DNA of 35,379 nt from Bacteriovoracaceae bacterium UBA4573 (GTDB taxonomy: Bacteria > Bdellovibrionota > UBA1018 > UBA923). The position numbers were made by a program, and so were the translations under genes. Of this stretch, positions 1 to 7,370 are shown piece by piece. The notes under the pieces were generated by a model. That model had not been told where the DNA came from and made no database searches. It was given only the letters and a program-made list of their open reading frames with translations. The stretch is from the NCBI GenBank assembly GCA_002387735.1, contig DGKJ01000040.1:1-35379 (forward strand). Reading direction: 5' to 3'. The first letter of the stretch is position 1. Every line of letters starts with the position of its first letter.

Positions 1-327
1 CGAGTGTTGAGGTCCCTCTTTGGAGACCTGCTCAATCGTGAAACTCGTAGCGGGCCCAATGGCGATTTCGGTGTTTTCGGCCAGTTGCAGAATGACCGTC
101 TGCCCCGCCTCAGTCACTATTTTTTCTCCTTCGTCGACCGAGTCCCCTTGTTTGGCCATGCGTTGATCGGACGCTGCAATCGAGATCACCCGAACTTCTG
201 GATTGCCTTCCACTGCTTGAATTTTAGCGGCGAATTCCGGTGGCGGAGGCGGAGTTTCTTCTTCAGCAAGGACCGGGGCCGTAAAAAGCGTGCAAATTGC
301 GAGCGAGAGTACGATCGTGCGTTTCAT
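1..327 (-). CDS. FecR-domain-like exported protein, N-terminal part (cut by window edge)
   Basis: Reading the minus strand from ATG at 327 gives 109 uninterrupted codons that run off the window at base 1. The first 21 residues (MKRTIVLSLAICTLFTAPVLA) form a Sec signal peptide with a likely cleavage after VLA. A short acidic/proline stretch (EEETPPPPPE) follows. The next part (IQAVEGNPEVRVI, then QGDSVDEGEKIVTEAGQTVILQL, then IAIGPATSFTIEQ) has the pattern of FecR domains: a beta-rich repeat around a doubled 'G-d-x-v-xxGxxi-xT' step. In exported proteins without a transmembrane segment, such domains are usually periplasmic or surface domains of unknown ligand rather than iron-signalling anti-sigma factors. 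The C-terminal portion is missing, so the full architecture cannot be judged. It is separated from the ZIP gene upstream by 27 bases on the same strand and could be co-transcribed with it. Confidence 0.75.
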   Translation of the reverse strand, partial: MKRTIVLSLAICTLFTAPVLAEEETPPPPPEFAAKIQAVEGNPEVRVISIAASDQRMAKQGDSVDEGEKIVTEAGQTVILQLAENTEIAIGPATSFTIEQVSKEGPQHS

Positions 328-354
328 AATCTCAATGGTAACGCGAAAATAGGG

Positions 355-1128
355 TTAGTGCGAAAAAATGCTGCGCGTTATTGCAATTACCGCGACACCC
401 GCACCAAAAGAAACGAGCTTTAAAATTGGGGCGCCCGATTTTCTGCGGTGCAACTCTGGCAGGAGATCCGCTGCCGCGATGTATATGAACCCACCGGCTG
501 AGAGTGCCATTAAATAAACTGCAGCCACTTCAGCGAAACGAAAAGCAACGATCGCAACACCGGCTCCCACCATGGCAAACATTTGAACCACGAACAAACT
601 CAAAAGTGCCTTGCGTTTAGAGTAACCGTGGGAAACTAGAATTGCGTAGTCGCTCACTTCCTGGGGCAACTCATGCACCACCACCGCGATCGCGGTACCA
701 ATGCCGACCTTGACGTCCACTGCAAAAGCCGCGGCAATCGCCACACCGTCGGCGGCGTTGTGAACGGCATCACCCACCAAGATGAGTGGACCCACGGTGT
801 CGTGTTTATGACCCGACTGGCCACTGGCATGGCTGCCCAAAAAGCTCTCAATAACGTAAAAAGTCACGAAACCTATGAGGACCGAAACCATTACATCTTC
901 GGCCCCCGAGTGCATGATCGGAGTGAACGAATCCAGGCTAGAAATGTGCTCGAGCGCCTCCGGAAGCAGGTCGAGAAGCGCCACCGAGACTAGCGTGCCC
1001 GAAGCAAACGCCAAAAGCGCCGCCAAATGGCGCTGCACCCAGGCGGCGGGGAGAAACCCCCCGACGAGCCCCGCAAGCCCATCGACTAAAACCGCAAAGA
1101 ATATCCATACACAGGTGGCAAAGCTCAT
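355..1128 (-). CDS. ZIP-family divalent metal transporter
   Basis: 257-residue integral membrane protein with about eight hydrophobic segments. It carries the two metal-site signatures of the ZIP family: HNAADG at about 123-128 in the fourth membrane helix, and HELPQE at 152-157 in the fifth. A His-rich cytoplasmic loop (GSHASGQSGHKHD, about 98-110) lies before the first of these, as in many ZIPs. ZIP proteins import Zn2+ (also Fe2+ or Mn2+) into the cytoplasm; the substrate cannot be fixed from sequence. The gene is divergent from the RNA methyltransferase gene with 68 bases between starts. That gap holds a candidate Zur-like operator, which would fit zinc repression. The length is normal for bacterial ZIP proteins of the ZupT/GufA type. 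Confidence 0.92.
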   Translation of the reverse strand: MSFATCVWIFFAVLVDGLAGLVGGFLPAAWVQRHLAALLAFASGTLVSVALLDLLPEALEHISSLDSFTPIMHSGAEDVMVSVLIGFVTFYVIESFLGSHASGQSGHKHDTVGPLILVGDAVHNAADGVAIAAAFAVDVKVGIGTAIAVVVHELPQEVSDYAILVSHGYSKRKALLSLFVVQMFAMVGAGVAIVAFRFAEVAAVYLMALSAGGFIYIAAADLLPELHRRKSGAPILKLVSFGAGVAVIAITRSIFSH

Positions 1129-1137
1129 AAAAAACAG

Positions 1138-1154
1138 GTGTTATAATAGGAAAC
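1138..1154. promoter_or_regulatory. Candidate Zur-like operator upstream of the ZIP transporter
   Basis: Bases 1138-1148 read GTGTTATAATA, matching the left half and centre of the known proteobacterial Zur palindrome (core GTTATA-AT-TATAAC). The right half (GGAAAC) is degenerate. The site overlaps the candidate -10 element of the ZIP promoter on the minus strand, where a repressor would be expected to act. Only one half-site matches well, so this is tentative. Confidence 0.35.
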
Positions 1155-1166
1155 TATATTTGTCAA
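1140..1166 (-). promoter_or_regulatory. Candidate sigma-70 promoter for the ZIP transporter
   Basis: On the minus strand a perfect -35 hexamer TTGACA (1166-1161) is followed after 15 bases by TATAAC (1145-1140). The 15-base spacer is short and the transcript would begin only a few bases before the ATG at 1128, so the message would be nearly leaderless. No clear Shine-Dalgarno sequence precedes that ATG. Confidence 0.4.
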
Positions 1167-1196
1167 AAAATACAGAATGCGGTATGTCATCCCCCT

Positions 1197-2468
1197 ATGC
1201 AGAAATCATTCTTTGCGGTTACGGCAAAAGGTCTCGAACCGGCACTAGCCGAAGAGCTTCGCGCTCTCGGTGCCCTGAACATTGAAGAACGCCCGGGCGG
1301 CGTAGCCTTCGCGGGCAACCAAGAGACCCTCTACAAAGCCTGCCTTTGGCTTCGAACCGCGACTCGAGTGTTGCAAGAAATTCGCACCTTTTCTGCGCGC
1401 TCGCCGGAAATGCTCTACGATCAGATTCGCCGCTTAAAATGGCACGAGCTTTTAACCGCTGAAATGACTTTTGCTGTGGACTGCGTCGCCAGTGGAACTC
1501 GGGTAAAACGAGAATCCCTGGACGAAGACTTCGAAAATGCACCGCCGCGGCCTCTGGCGAGCCCTAGCATCGCGCCCACCAGCCCTAGCTTCGCGCATCG
1601 CCGTTTGCAACCGCATGCGGTGGACAACCGCCTGCAGCCCCGCTTTGTGGCGCTTAAAATTAAAGACGGTATTGCCGATGAAATGCGAAAACGCTTAAAC
1701 GGCGTACGCCCAAGTGTTGACGCCGAAAACCCCGATGTTTTAATTCATGCCTATTTAAACGACGGTAAGTGCGTACTGAGTATTGATGCCAGTGGCGCCA
1801 GCATGCACGAGCGAGGTTATCGCAAACAGGACTCGGGCGCACCGCTGCGCGAAACTTTGGCCGCCGGACTAGTCCTCATGACAGAGTGGCCCAAGGACAC
1901 CAGCCAGCCGTTTATTGATCTTATGTGCGGCGGTGGAACGCTTTGTATCGAAGCCGCACTCATCGGCGCCAATATCGCACCCGGACTTCTGCGCACCAAA
2001 CGGTTTGGCTTCGAAACCTGGCGCGACTTCGACAAGGCACTTTGGAATCGCCTGCGCAGTGAAGCCGTAGCCGCACGATCGACCACCAAACTCAATATCC
2101 AAGGATTCGATATGAACGAGCTCGCAATTGAAGCGGCCCGCTCCAACGCCAGACGCGCCTCGGTCGACAAGCTTGTACGTTTTGAACTTGGGCGCATTGA
2201 AAATTTACCGTCAAATCGAGTTCCAACTACTGCGGGCACCGTGATTGTGAACCCACCCTACGGCGAACGCATGGGGGCTGCAGATCGCTTAAAGCCACTC
2301 TACAAACGTCTGGGCGATGCCTACAAACACCAGTTCAAAGGTTGGAAGGGATTCATCTTTAGCGGCAACTCTGATGCCACGAAATCGGTAGGCCTACGCA
2401 CCTCTCGGCGCATTCCTCTTTTTAACGGCCCGATTGAATGCCGTTTGTTGCGCTACGAATTGTATTAA
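1197..2468 (+). CDS. THUMP-domain class I SAM-dependent RNA methyltransferase (RlmL N-half/YpsC-like)
   Basis: 423 residues. Residues 3-60 have the N-terminal fold seen in RlmL/YpsC proteins (FFAVTAKGLEPALAEELRAL, then GGVAFAG and ACLWLRTATRVLQ). Residues about 70-200 form the THUMP RNA-binding region. The Rossmann methyltransferase domain follows, with FIDLMCGGGTLCIEAAL at 239-255 (SAM motif I) and the catalytic NPPYGERM near residue 353, typical of N2-guanine RNA methyltransferases. The likely target is a guanosine in 23S rRNA, by analogy with the RlmL N-terminal half; the second (RlmK) domain is absent. An insert of roughly 40 residues rich in Pro, Ser and Ala (about 101-147) interrupts the THUMP region just before the conserved RFVALKIKDGIAD. 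The stop codon overlaps that of the convergent peptidase gene in a shared palindromic TTAA (2465-2468). Confidence 0.9.
   Translation: MQKSFFAVTAKGLEPALAEELRALGALNIEERPGGVAFAGNQETLYKACLWLRTATRVLQEIRTFSARSPEMLYDQIRRLKWHELLTAEMTFAVDCVASGTRVKRESLDEDFENAPPRPLASPSIAPTSPSFAHRRLQPHAVDNRLQPRFVALKIKDGIADEMRKRLNGVRPSVDAENPDVLIHAYLNDGKCVLSIDASGASMHERGYRKQDSGAPLRETLAAGLVLMTEWPKDTSQPFIDLMCGGGTLCIEAALIGANIAPGLLRTKRFGFETWRDFDKALWNRLRSEAVAARSTTKLNIQGFDMNELAIEAARSNARRASVDKLVRFELGRIENLPSNRVPTTAGTVIVNPPYGERMGAADRLKPLYKRLGDAYKHQFKGWKGFIFSGNSDATKSVGLRTSRRIPLFNGPIECRLLRYELY
1560..1596 (+). repeat. Short tandem repeat inside the RNA methyltransferase gene
   Basis: AGCCCTAGCATCGCGC at 1560-1575 recurs as AGCCCTAGCTTCGCGC at 1581-1596, 15 of 16 bases identical and in the same reading frame (21-base period). 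A looser repeat of CGCC-rich sequence encoding RLQPH and RLQPR follows at about 1598-1645. These repeats make up most of the extra segment in the THUMP region. Confidence 0.75.
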
Positions 2469-3148
2469 GCGCCAGCGTTTTTAAATACGTACCTGCGAAA
2501 CGCAGTGTTGAGATCATCAATCTGACAGAGATTTTTTAAATACGTATCTACGCTATAACCGACACTCATTTGCAAAAGGTCATAAACGCGGCATCGACTG
2601 GCGATCGTTTGCATGAGGGCCGTGGAAATTGAATATTGCAAAGCCACGCTTAAGTTTGCCGTCTCAGTTTTGAAAGGGTGCCCCAGCGTTCGCACATCAA
2701 ATTCGGGGTTCGCCTCTAAAAAAATCCGTACGGCTTTCCATTCCACCGTTTTACGGCCGGCGACCTGGTTGGCGAGCCCTTCTTCGAGCCACGGTGGTAT
2801 AGCAGTTTTGTACTTCTGATAAATAATGACGTGGGCGAACTCGTGCCCCAATACACCTTCGAATTTATCGGGGGTGACCAAGGGGCCAATTAGGATTTCG
2901 CCTCGTTGTTTATGGGTGACCGCCAAAATATTTGCAGTACCGTCGCCCTTGAGGTTATGGGCTTGCGCGAATTGATCTGCATTGGAAAACCAGCGAACCC
3001 TTACTCTGCGAATGTCCCACTCGAGCGCCCGCTCAATCCGGTCGGCCACCCGATTGATTTTAGCAAGTGTAGCCCACTTGGGCGCTCCCTCGACAAGCGC
3101 GGCATTGGTCGATAAAGTTGCAGCAAAAAGCGCAGTGAATATGGCCAT
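2465..3148 (-). CDS. Secreted gluzincin metallopeptidase (peptidase MA-like)
   Basis: 227 residues starting with a short Sec-type signal (MAIFTALFAATLSTNAALVEG). The zinc-peptidase signature HEFAH lies at 102-106 inside VLGHEFAHVIIYQ. It is followed 14 residues later by PPWLEEGLANQVAG (119-131), where a Glu supplies the third zinc ligand. This HExxH...E spacing matches the peptidase MA/gluzincin superfamily. Such proteins act in the periplasm or on the cell surface; the substrate is unknown. It lies just downstream of orn on the same strand (1-base gap), so it may be the last gene of an xth-orn-peptidase unit. It ends by sharing TTAA with the convergent methyltransferase stop. Confidence 0.8.
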   Translation of the reverse strand: MAIFTALFAATLSTNAALVEGAPKWATLAKINRVADRIERALEWDIRRVRVRWFSNADQFAQAHNLKGDGTANILAVTHKQRGEILIGPLVTPDKFEGVLGHEFAHVIIYQKYKTAIPPWLEEGLANQVAGRKTVEWKAVRIFLEANPEFDVRTLGHPFKTETANLSVALQYSISTALMQTIASRCRVYDLLQMSVGYSVDTYLKNLCQIDDLNTAFRRYVFKNAGA

Positions 3149-3149
3149 A

Positions 3150-3677
3150 CTAGGGTTTTACAAACGAGAGGTAATGAGCCAACTCTTTTACAGATTGAAC
3201 AATATCGTCTTCCGCTCGGTGTCGGCCTTCGTCGGATTTTTTATACTGAATATTATACCGCGCCTTGAAAATTTCCTTAAACGAAGAAACATCGACCAAA
3301 CGATAATGAAGTTTCTTGGCGAAGTCCGGCCAATAAGCGTCAATAAAACGCTTGTCGTTTCCCACGCTATTTCCGCAAAGCACGATTCGGTCTTTGGGAT
3401 TGGGATAGTGTTTGTTCGCGAGCTCAATTAACTCCTGTTCAACCTTTTTAAGCGGCATTCCTCCAGGTACGTCTGCCGAAAGTCCACTCTTGCCATGAGT
3501 TTTTTTACACCAATCGTTCATGTTTTCGAGCACCTCTGGGGCCTGAAAAACGACTCGGTGGTAGCTATCGAGTGTTTTCAAATCTAAATCAGTAATTAGC
3601 ACAGCAACTTCCAAAATTTGATCGACCTTTTCGTCGAGTCCCGTCATTTCGAGATCGATCCAGAAAAGTTTTTTCAT
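3150..3677 (-). CDS. orn: Oligoribonuclease
   Basis: 175 residues from the ATG at 3677, the usual length of Orn. It degrades 2-5-nucleotide RNAs and linear di-GMP to mononucleotides. The DEDDh 3'-5' exonuclease residues are all present: D8 and E10 in FWIDLEMTGLD, D108 in GNSVGNDKRFIDAYWPDF, and H153 and D158 in HRAEDDIVQSV. An alternative GTG start at 3740 lies in frame. It overlaps the stop of the upstream exonuclease gene as GTGA and has a better ribosome binding site (GGAG four bases upstream) than the ATG at 3677. Using it would add a 21-residue polar N-terminal extension not typical of the family. Either way the gene is translationally close to the exonuclease gene. Confidence 0.95.
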   Translation of the reverse strand: MKKLFWIDLEMTGLDEKVDQILEVAVLITDLDLKTLDSYHRVVFQAPEVLENMNDWCKKTHGKSGLSADVPGGMPLKKVEQELIELANKHYPNPKDRIVLCGNSVGNDKRFIDAYWPDFAKKLHYRLVDVSSFKEIFKARYNIQYKKSDEGRHRAEDDIVQSVKELAHYLSFVKP

Positions 3678-3736
3678 CGCCTGGGAATCGCCATTGGATT
3701 CGGGCAGGGCTGTTTTTTTTTCGCCGTTTTGATTGG

Positions 3737-4546
3737 TCACAGTTCTCCATCCCACTCGACGCCTACCGGACAGTGATCGCTGCCGATAACGTCGGGCCAA
3801 ATAAATGCGTCTTTTACTTTGGAAATAGCTTCACTGCTCACGCAGAAATAATCAATACGCCACCCGATATTTCGCTCGCGCACACCAGGGCGGTAACTCC
3901 ACCAAGTATAGTGGTCGCCCTCCCGAACGAAATGGCGAAACGTGTCGGTCCAGCCCGCACTCAAAAACGCGTCCATCCAGGCGCGCTCTGCAGGCAAAAA
4001 TCCCGCGTTGTTTACATTGGTTTTCGGATTGCGTAGATCGATTTCGCGATGAGCTACGTTGTAGTCCCCACAGAGCAATACCGGTTTACCAGATTGGCGT
4101 AATTTCTTTAGAAACTTCTCAAGTTCGGCGCAAAAATGCAGTTTATAGGGCAGTCGTTCATGTTCTCTTTGGGAATTCGGAAAATAGGCGTTCACGACAA
4201 TGCAGGTTTCAAACTCCAAGCTCAACACACGCCCTTCGCGGTCAATGTCGGGCACCCCAATGCCTTCGATCACCCGCACCGGAGCATGTTTCGTGTAAAT
4301 TGCCACACCGCTGTACCCTGGTTTTTCGGCACTATGCCAGTAACTTCGAAACCCGAGCGGCATGACTTGCGCATCTTCTAGATCCCCCACCACACACTTG
4401 ATCTCTTGCAAACAGAGCACGTCGGGCGAGGTATCGGCGAGCCAATCGAAAAAACCATTGCGACCCACCGCACGAAGCCCGTTGACGTTCCAGGAGAGTA
4501 TTTGGGTAGCGGTTCGCTTCGTTGTCCGCCGTGGTTGACTTGCCAT
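3737..4546 (-). CDS. xth: Exodeoxyribonuclease III (ExoA/XthA family AP endonuclease)
   Basis: 269 residues of the endonuclease/exonuclease/phosphatase fold. Catalytic blocks are visible: SWNVNGLRAV (18-27), LCLQEIK with E48, GDYNVAHREIDL for the catalytic Asp/Asn, and the terminal GSDHCPVGVEW with the essential Asp-His pair. The form lacking extra loops, with the FFDWLADTSPDVLCLQE arrangement, is that of ExoA/XthA. These enzymes cut DNA 5' to abasic sites in base excision repair and trim 3' ends. A 15-residue basic N-terminal extension precedes the core. The gene is divergent from the dCMP deaminase gene (29 bases between starts) and overlaps the possible GTG start of orn, suggesting a nuclease operon. 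No strong Shine-Dalgarno sequence is seen before the ATG. Confidence 0.94.
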   Translation of the reverse strand: MASQPRRTTKRTATQILSWNVNGLRAVGRNGFFDWLADTSPDVLCLQEIKCVVGDLEDAQVMPLGFRSYWHSAEKPGYSGVAIYTKHAPVRVIEGIGVPDIDREGRVLSLEFETCIVVNAYFPNSQREHERLPYKLHFCAELEKFLKKLRQSGKPVLLCGDYNVAHREIDLRNPKTNVNNAGFLPAERAWMDAFLSAGWTDTFRHFVREGDHYTWWSYRPGVRERNIGWRIDYFCVSSEAISKVKDAFIWPDVIGSDHCPVGVEWDGEL

Positions 4547-4575
4547 AGTCCCAAAACTTGTAATACTCCAACTCT

Positions 4576-5031
4576 ATGAACGCAACCGAAAGCCAAAATC
4601 AACCACTCGTACGCCCAACCGGTTTACGCCCTAAATTCGAAAGCATTTACATGAAACTCGCGTTTCACTTGGCCGAACGCTCTACTTGCGTGCGGCTGCA
4701 GGTGGGCACGGTGGTAACCAGTACGGACTATCGGCGCGTGCTCGCGGTGGGCTACAATGGAAACGCCACCGGTTTGCACAACGGCTGCGATCGCACCGAA
4801 CCGGGAAACTGCGGCTGCCTGCACTCTGAAGAAAACGCGGTGATTAATTGCGATGCACCGAGACAAGTTGAAAAAATCGTATTTGTCACTCACCTGCCCT
4901 GCGTGCAGTGTGCGAAACGACTAATTAACTTAGGAAACGTTAAACGCGTCTACTACGCAAACGACTATCGCATTCGCGATTCGATCGCGGTGCTTCAGTC
5001 CGTGGGTATTGAAATTGAAAAACTCGAATAG
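4576..5031 (+). CDS. Deoxycytidylate (dCMP) deaminase family protein (ComEB-like)
   Basis: 151-residue zinc-dependent cytidine deaminase-fold protein. The zinc site is H83 and E85 in CLHSEENA and C109/C112 in PCVQC; Glu85 is the proton shuttle. The upstream segment RSTCVRLQVGTVV, AVGYNGNATGLHNGC and the extra Cys/His-rich loop are characteristic of dCMP deaminases rather than cytidine deaminases. The enzyme would convert dCMP to dUMP for dTTP synthesis; some relatives (ComEB) were named from a competence locus. An in-frame ATG at 4651 exists, but it would cut into the conserved first helix (FESIYMKLAFHLAERST), so the first ATG is preferred. The gene overlaps the next one by 23 bases. Confidence 0.9.
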   Translation: MNATESQNQPLVRPTGLRPKFESIYMKLAFHLAERSTCVRLQVGTVVTSTDYRRVLAVGYNGNATGLHNGCDRTEPGNCGCLHSEENAVINCDAPRQVEKIVFVTHLPCVQCAKRLINLGNVKRVYYANDYRIRDSIAVLQSVGIEIEKLE

Positions 5032-5524
5032 GACTAACGGTACGCCAGATGGCGACCGTCCATTGAAGTGGATTTGGTTTTGCGGATCTTTTTTTTTGGT
5101 GTTCGGCTTTGGAATTTTGCTGAGCATCGACGCATTGCACATGATTCATTGCAAGCGCGCTATGGTGCCCGAGCGTTTGAGTTTGCTTGACGGCAAAGTA
5201 CTCAAAGAGAAAAAGAACCGCCGAGGCGCGTTGGTGTGGACCGTAGAATTCACTCGGCCAGACGGCACTCCTGTGACGGGAAAACGCGAAGGTTTTCAAC
5301 ACTTGTACGGGATGAAAAAGCCGGGTGACCACGTACCAATTCTAAATGTTGAAGGTGCCCCTGAGTGCTGGGACATCAGCACTCAGGCTGATCGCCCGGC
5401 TGCTTACGAGGGGCGTCAAAATTTCGCGATCACCATTTCGGGTGGTTTTGGGGTGTTCTTCATCTTATCCGGCGCCGCACTGAGCGTGTGGTCATTTCGC
5501 AAGCTCTTTTTCTCCCCTGTTTGA
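5009..5524 (+). CDS. DUF3592-like membrane protein with two transmembrane helices
   Basis: 171 residues beginning at a TTG inside the end of the dCMP deaminase gene; the start is uncertain because the ribosome binding site is weak. One transmembrane helix lies near 21-43 (IWFCGSFFLVFGFGILLSID) and one near 138-163 (FAITISGGFGVFFILSGAAL). Between them is an extracytoplasmic beta-rich domain of about 90 residues: LDGKVLKEKKNRRGALVWTVEFTRPDGTPV, then PGDHVPILNVEGAPECW. This layout, with V-x-F/Y-x-x-x-DG and 'pGd.v.vlyn' patterns, matches DUF3592 proteins of unknown function. The overlap with the deaminase gene suggests co-expression but no obvious functional link. Confidence 0.65.
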   Translation: MKLKNSNRTNGTPDGDRPLKWIWFCGSFFLVFGFGILLSIDALHMIHCKRAMVPERLSLLDGKVLKEKKNRRGALVWTVEFTRPDGTPVTGKREGFQHLYGMKKPGDHVPILNVEGAPECWDISTQADRPAAYEGRQNFAITISGGFGVFFILSGAALSVWSFRKLFFSPV

Positions 5525-5581
5525 AAATCTGAAATTTCCAAGGTAGGCCTAATTTCGGGGATCAAAAATTTAGGGGGAAAT

Positions 5582-6145
5582 ATGAAAAATTTTGGGGCGT
5601 TCTGCCTTGTTGTTAGTTCTTTATTCGTTGCACTTCCGCTCACGAGTTTTGCAGTTGAAATTGCCGAGCTCGAACAGGAATTCTACCCAATCACGGACAC
5701 CGAAATCACGCGGAGCCTCGGTGCCTATGCTTCGATTTTGAAAACCACCTATGCGGCGTTTCGCCAAGAAAAAGCGACCCTCTCTATACTTGAGACTACG
5801 CTCACCAAGGACCCGAACACCGCTGCCTTGATTCATAGCGCTACCGATTCGTTGACCAATCTCCACGAGTCACTCGGCGAGACTTACGCACTATTCAAAG
5901 CTGCGAACGATGAAATTGCAGTCAACCGAAACCCGAACGGGTACTGGAATCTCGAAAAGAAATTTCTTTCGGCCTTTGGCCGAACCATGGCGCTACTAGC
6001 CGTTGTACAGACGAAGACCAGCGGTCTGGGGCCTGTGGTCTCGCCCCCGCCTGCCAAAGTTGTAGTGCCCAAGAAAAAGTCCAAAAAACGCAAATCTTCC
6101 GCCAGCGACTGGGAACAAGAAAAAGTAGTGATCGACGGTTTTTAG
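5582..6145 (+). CDS. Secreted protein of unknown family with basic/Ser-rich tail
   Basis: 187 residues, preceded by an AGGGGG ribosome binding site three bases before the ATG. Residues 1-24 are a clear signal peptide (hydrophobic FCLVVSSLFVALPLT, cleavage after SFA). The mature protein is predicted helical (about 30-145; KTTYAAFRQEKATLSILETT, then HESLGETYALFKAAND) with no cysteine or enzymatic motif that I recognise. A proline hinge (VSPPPAKVVVP) leads to a lysine-rich block (KKKSKKRKSS) and then an acidic end (ASDWEQEKVVIDGF). That tail resembles the tail of the next secreted protein. The gene is followed by a strong terminator at 6182-6226. Function unknown. Confidence 0.7.
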   Translation: MKNFGAFCLVVSSLFVALPLTSFAVEIAELEQEFYPITDTEITRSLGAYASILKTTYAAFRQEKATLSILETTLTKDPNTAALIHSATDSLTNLHESLGETYALFKAANDEIAVNRNPNGYWNLEKKFLSAFGRTMALLAVVQTKTSGLGPVVSPPPAKVVVPKKKSKKRKSSASDWEQEKVVIDGF

Positions 6146-6382
6146 CCCGGTTTTACGCAAAAGGGATTTCACTTCAATTTGCAGGTTAACACGCCTATAA
6201 CAAAGCGCGTTAACCTGTCTTTTTTTACGACGTCTAAGTTTTAGACACCTGCCTACCAGATTCGGTGGTTTCGACGGGGTCCAAGGCCCGCCCCCTGTTG
6301 GTTTGGGATGGCACTGGACTTGCTTTGTCTATGGTCAAGACATTGGTTTATTTGATTACTGATTGGTTAAAGGAGAAGGACT
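6146..6382. other. Intergenic region with terminator, small palindrome and leader
   Basis: 237 bases without a convincing gene. After the terminator (6182-6226) comes a 6-3-6 palindrome GTCTAA-gtt-TTAGAC (6232-6246), possibly an operator. A GC-rich stretch then follows (about 6265-6300), and a weak promoter-like pair TTGTCT (6325-6330) and TTATTT (6348-6353) with a 17-base spacer. The ribosome binding site AAAGGAGAAGG lies just before the ATG at 6383. Confidence 0.5.
6182..6226 (+). terminator. Rho-independent terminator after the first secreted protein gene
   Basis: CAGGTTAAC at 6182-6190 pairs perfectly with GTTAACCTG at 6209-6217, with additional GC pairing possible inside the loop. A T-rich tail (TCTTTTTTT, 6218-6226) follows at once. 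Confidence 0.85.
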
Positions 6383-7342
6383 ATGAAAACGCTCGTAACA
6401 AAACTCGCGCTGGTAAGCGCATTGATCCTGCCAGGCGTAGCGCTGGCCGATAAAGTTTCGTACGATAAACAACTCAGCGATGCCAAAGCTTCGTTGAAAT
6501 ACGCTGATACCTTCGTGGGCTACAACGTGATGCTCACCGAAGGCCAACTTGAAGTGGTTGACGAAACTCTCGATCGTATTCGCGAGAAGCGAAAAGAGCT
6601 TTTGAACTCTATCGAAAAACAAGAAGCAGCTCGAAAGAAAAGTGTTGAAGCCACTTTGCGAGCCGCTATGAAGGGCCAAGAAGAAAAACAAATTCTTGCA
6701 GCCGTCAAAGGCGCTCAAGACGTAATTGCGGCAGACTACAAAGCCGGAAAAGAAGCCTTGTTGAAGCTCAACAAATCGTTAGACAAGTGGAAGCGTCAAA
6801 ATCTTCGAGCTGCCGACCACTATGAAATTCCAAACAGCGGTGGAAAAATACAGCAACGCTTTTTCACAATTCAGGAACTACAAGACGAAGTCGAAGGGCG
6901 CATGCTCTCGGCTCAAGATCTAAAGTTCGCTGGAGCAAAAGATTCCGAGAAACCCAACATGCCTGAAATCGATGAAACTTTGGAAGAAAATAGCTACCGG
7001 TATAACTACAAGACCAACCGCGATCTTGTAGGCAATGTTGGTTTCCAATTAACTACTTCGATGGATCGCTCAAGCCTCATGGCAAGCGCTGCCATCAATG
7101 CGAGCAACAGCGTTGCTCTGCTTGAAAGCGATAAAACTAAAGCCATCGACGAAATAAAAGCTGCAGTTGAGAAACAAACCGGAATGGCTCTTAAGAAAGC
7201 CACTTCGAACAAGGTTGAAGCTGAAGTAGAAACCGAAGAAAAAGCACCGGCTCGCAAGAAAAGCCGCCGGTCCTCGGACGACGACAGCGCACCAGCCAGC
7301 ATTCCAGAAGACAGTGGTTCGACTGGAACTGGCCTCGACTAG
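6383..7342 (+). CDS. Secreted coiled-coil protein of unknown family with basic-acidic tail
   Basis: 319 residues with a strong ribosome binding site (AAAGGAG, nine bases before the ATG). Residues 1-22 form a signal peptide (KLALVSALILPGVALA). Residues about 25-145 are charged and heptad-like (VVDETLDRIREKRKELL, then SIEKQEAARKKSVEATLR), consistent with a long alpha-helical coiled coil. The middle (about 150-230) contains a Tyr/Asn patch (ENSYRYNYKTNRDL). The end is a linker rich in K/E, then ARKKSRRSSDDDSAPAS and a Ser/Gly/Thr-rich terminus. Two segments rich in alanine (ASAAINASNSVALLE and MALKKATSNKVEAEVE) precede the tail. No known family is recognised. The gene sits between two terminators (6182-6226 and 7371-7403) and so is probably a single-gene transcript. 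Confidence 0.75.
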   Translation: MKTLVTKLALVSALILPGVALADKVSYDKQLSDAKASLKYADTFVGYNVMLTEGQLEVVDETLDRIREKRKELLNSIEKQEAARKKSVEATLRAAMKGQEEKQILAAVKGAQDVIAADYKAGKEALLKLNKSLDKWKRQNLRAADHYEIPNSGGKIQQRFFTIQELQDEVEGRMLSAQDLKFAGAKDSEKPNMPEIDETLEENSYRYNYKTNRDLVGNVGFQLTTSMDRSSLMASAAINASNSVALLESDKTKAIDEIKAAVEKQTGMALKKATSNKVEAEVETEEKAPARKKSRRSSDDDSAPASIPEDSGSTGTGLD

Positions 7343-7370
7343 AATCGAAACTACAGTCTAAAAAGACTCG

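Noticed and set aside
4..423. Plus-strand open frame at window start
   Set aside because: It is opposite to a FecR-like protein with a good signal peptide and has no family resemblance.
2465..2468. Shared TTAA stop codons as a special element
   Set aside because: A palindromic TTAA naturally serves as stop on both strands where genes converge; no further structure was seen.
6232..6246. GTCTAA-gtt-TTAGAC palindrome as a terminator
   Set aside because: It is AT-rich with no T-run and follows a good terminator; at most an operator.
6260..6300. tmRNA-like 5' sequence (GGTTTCGACGGGG)
   Set aside because: Resembles the start of ssrA, but only about 110 bases remain before the next gene, no matching acceptor/T-arm 3' end follows, and no tag reading frame is present.
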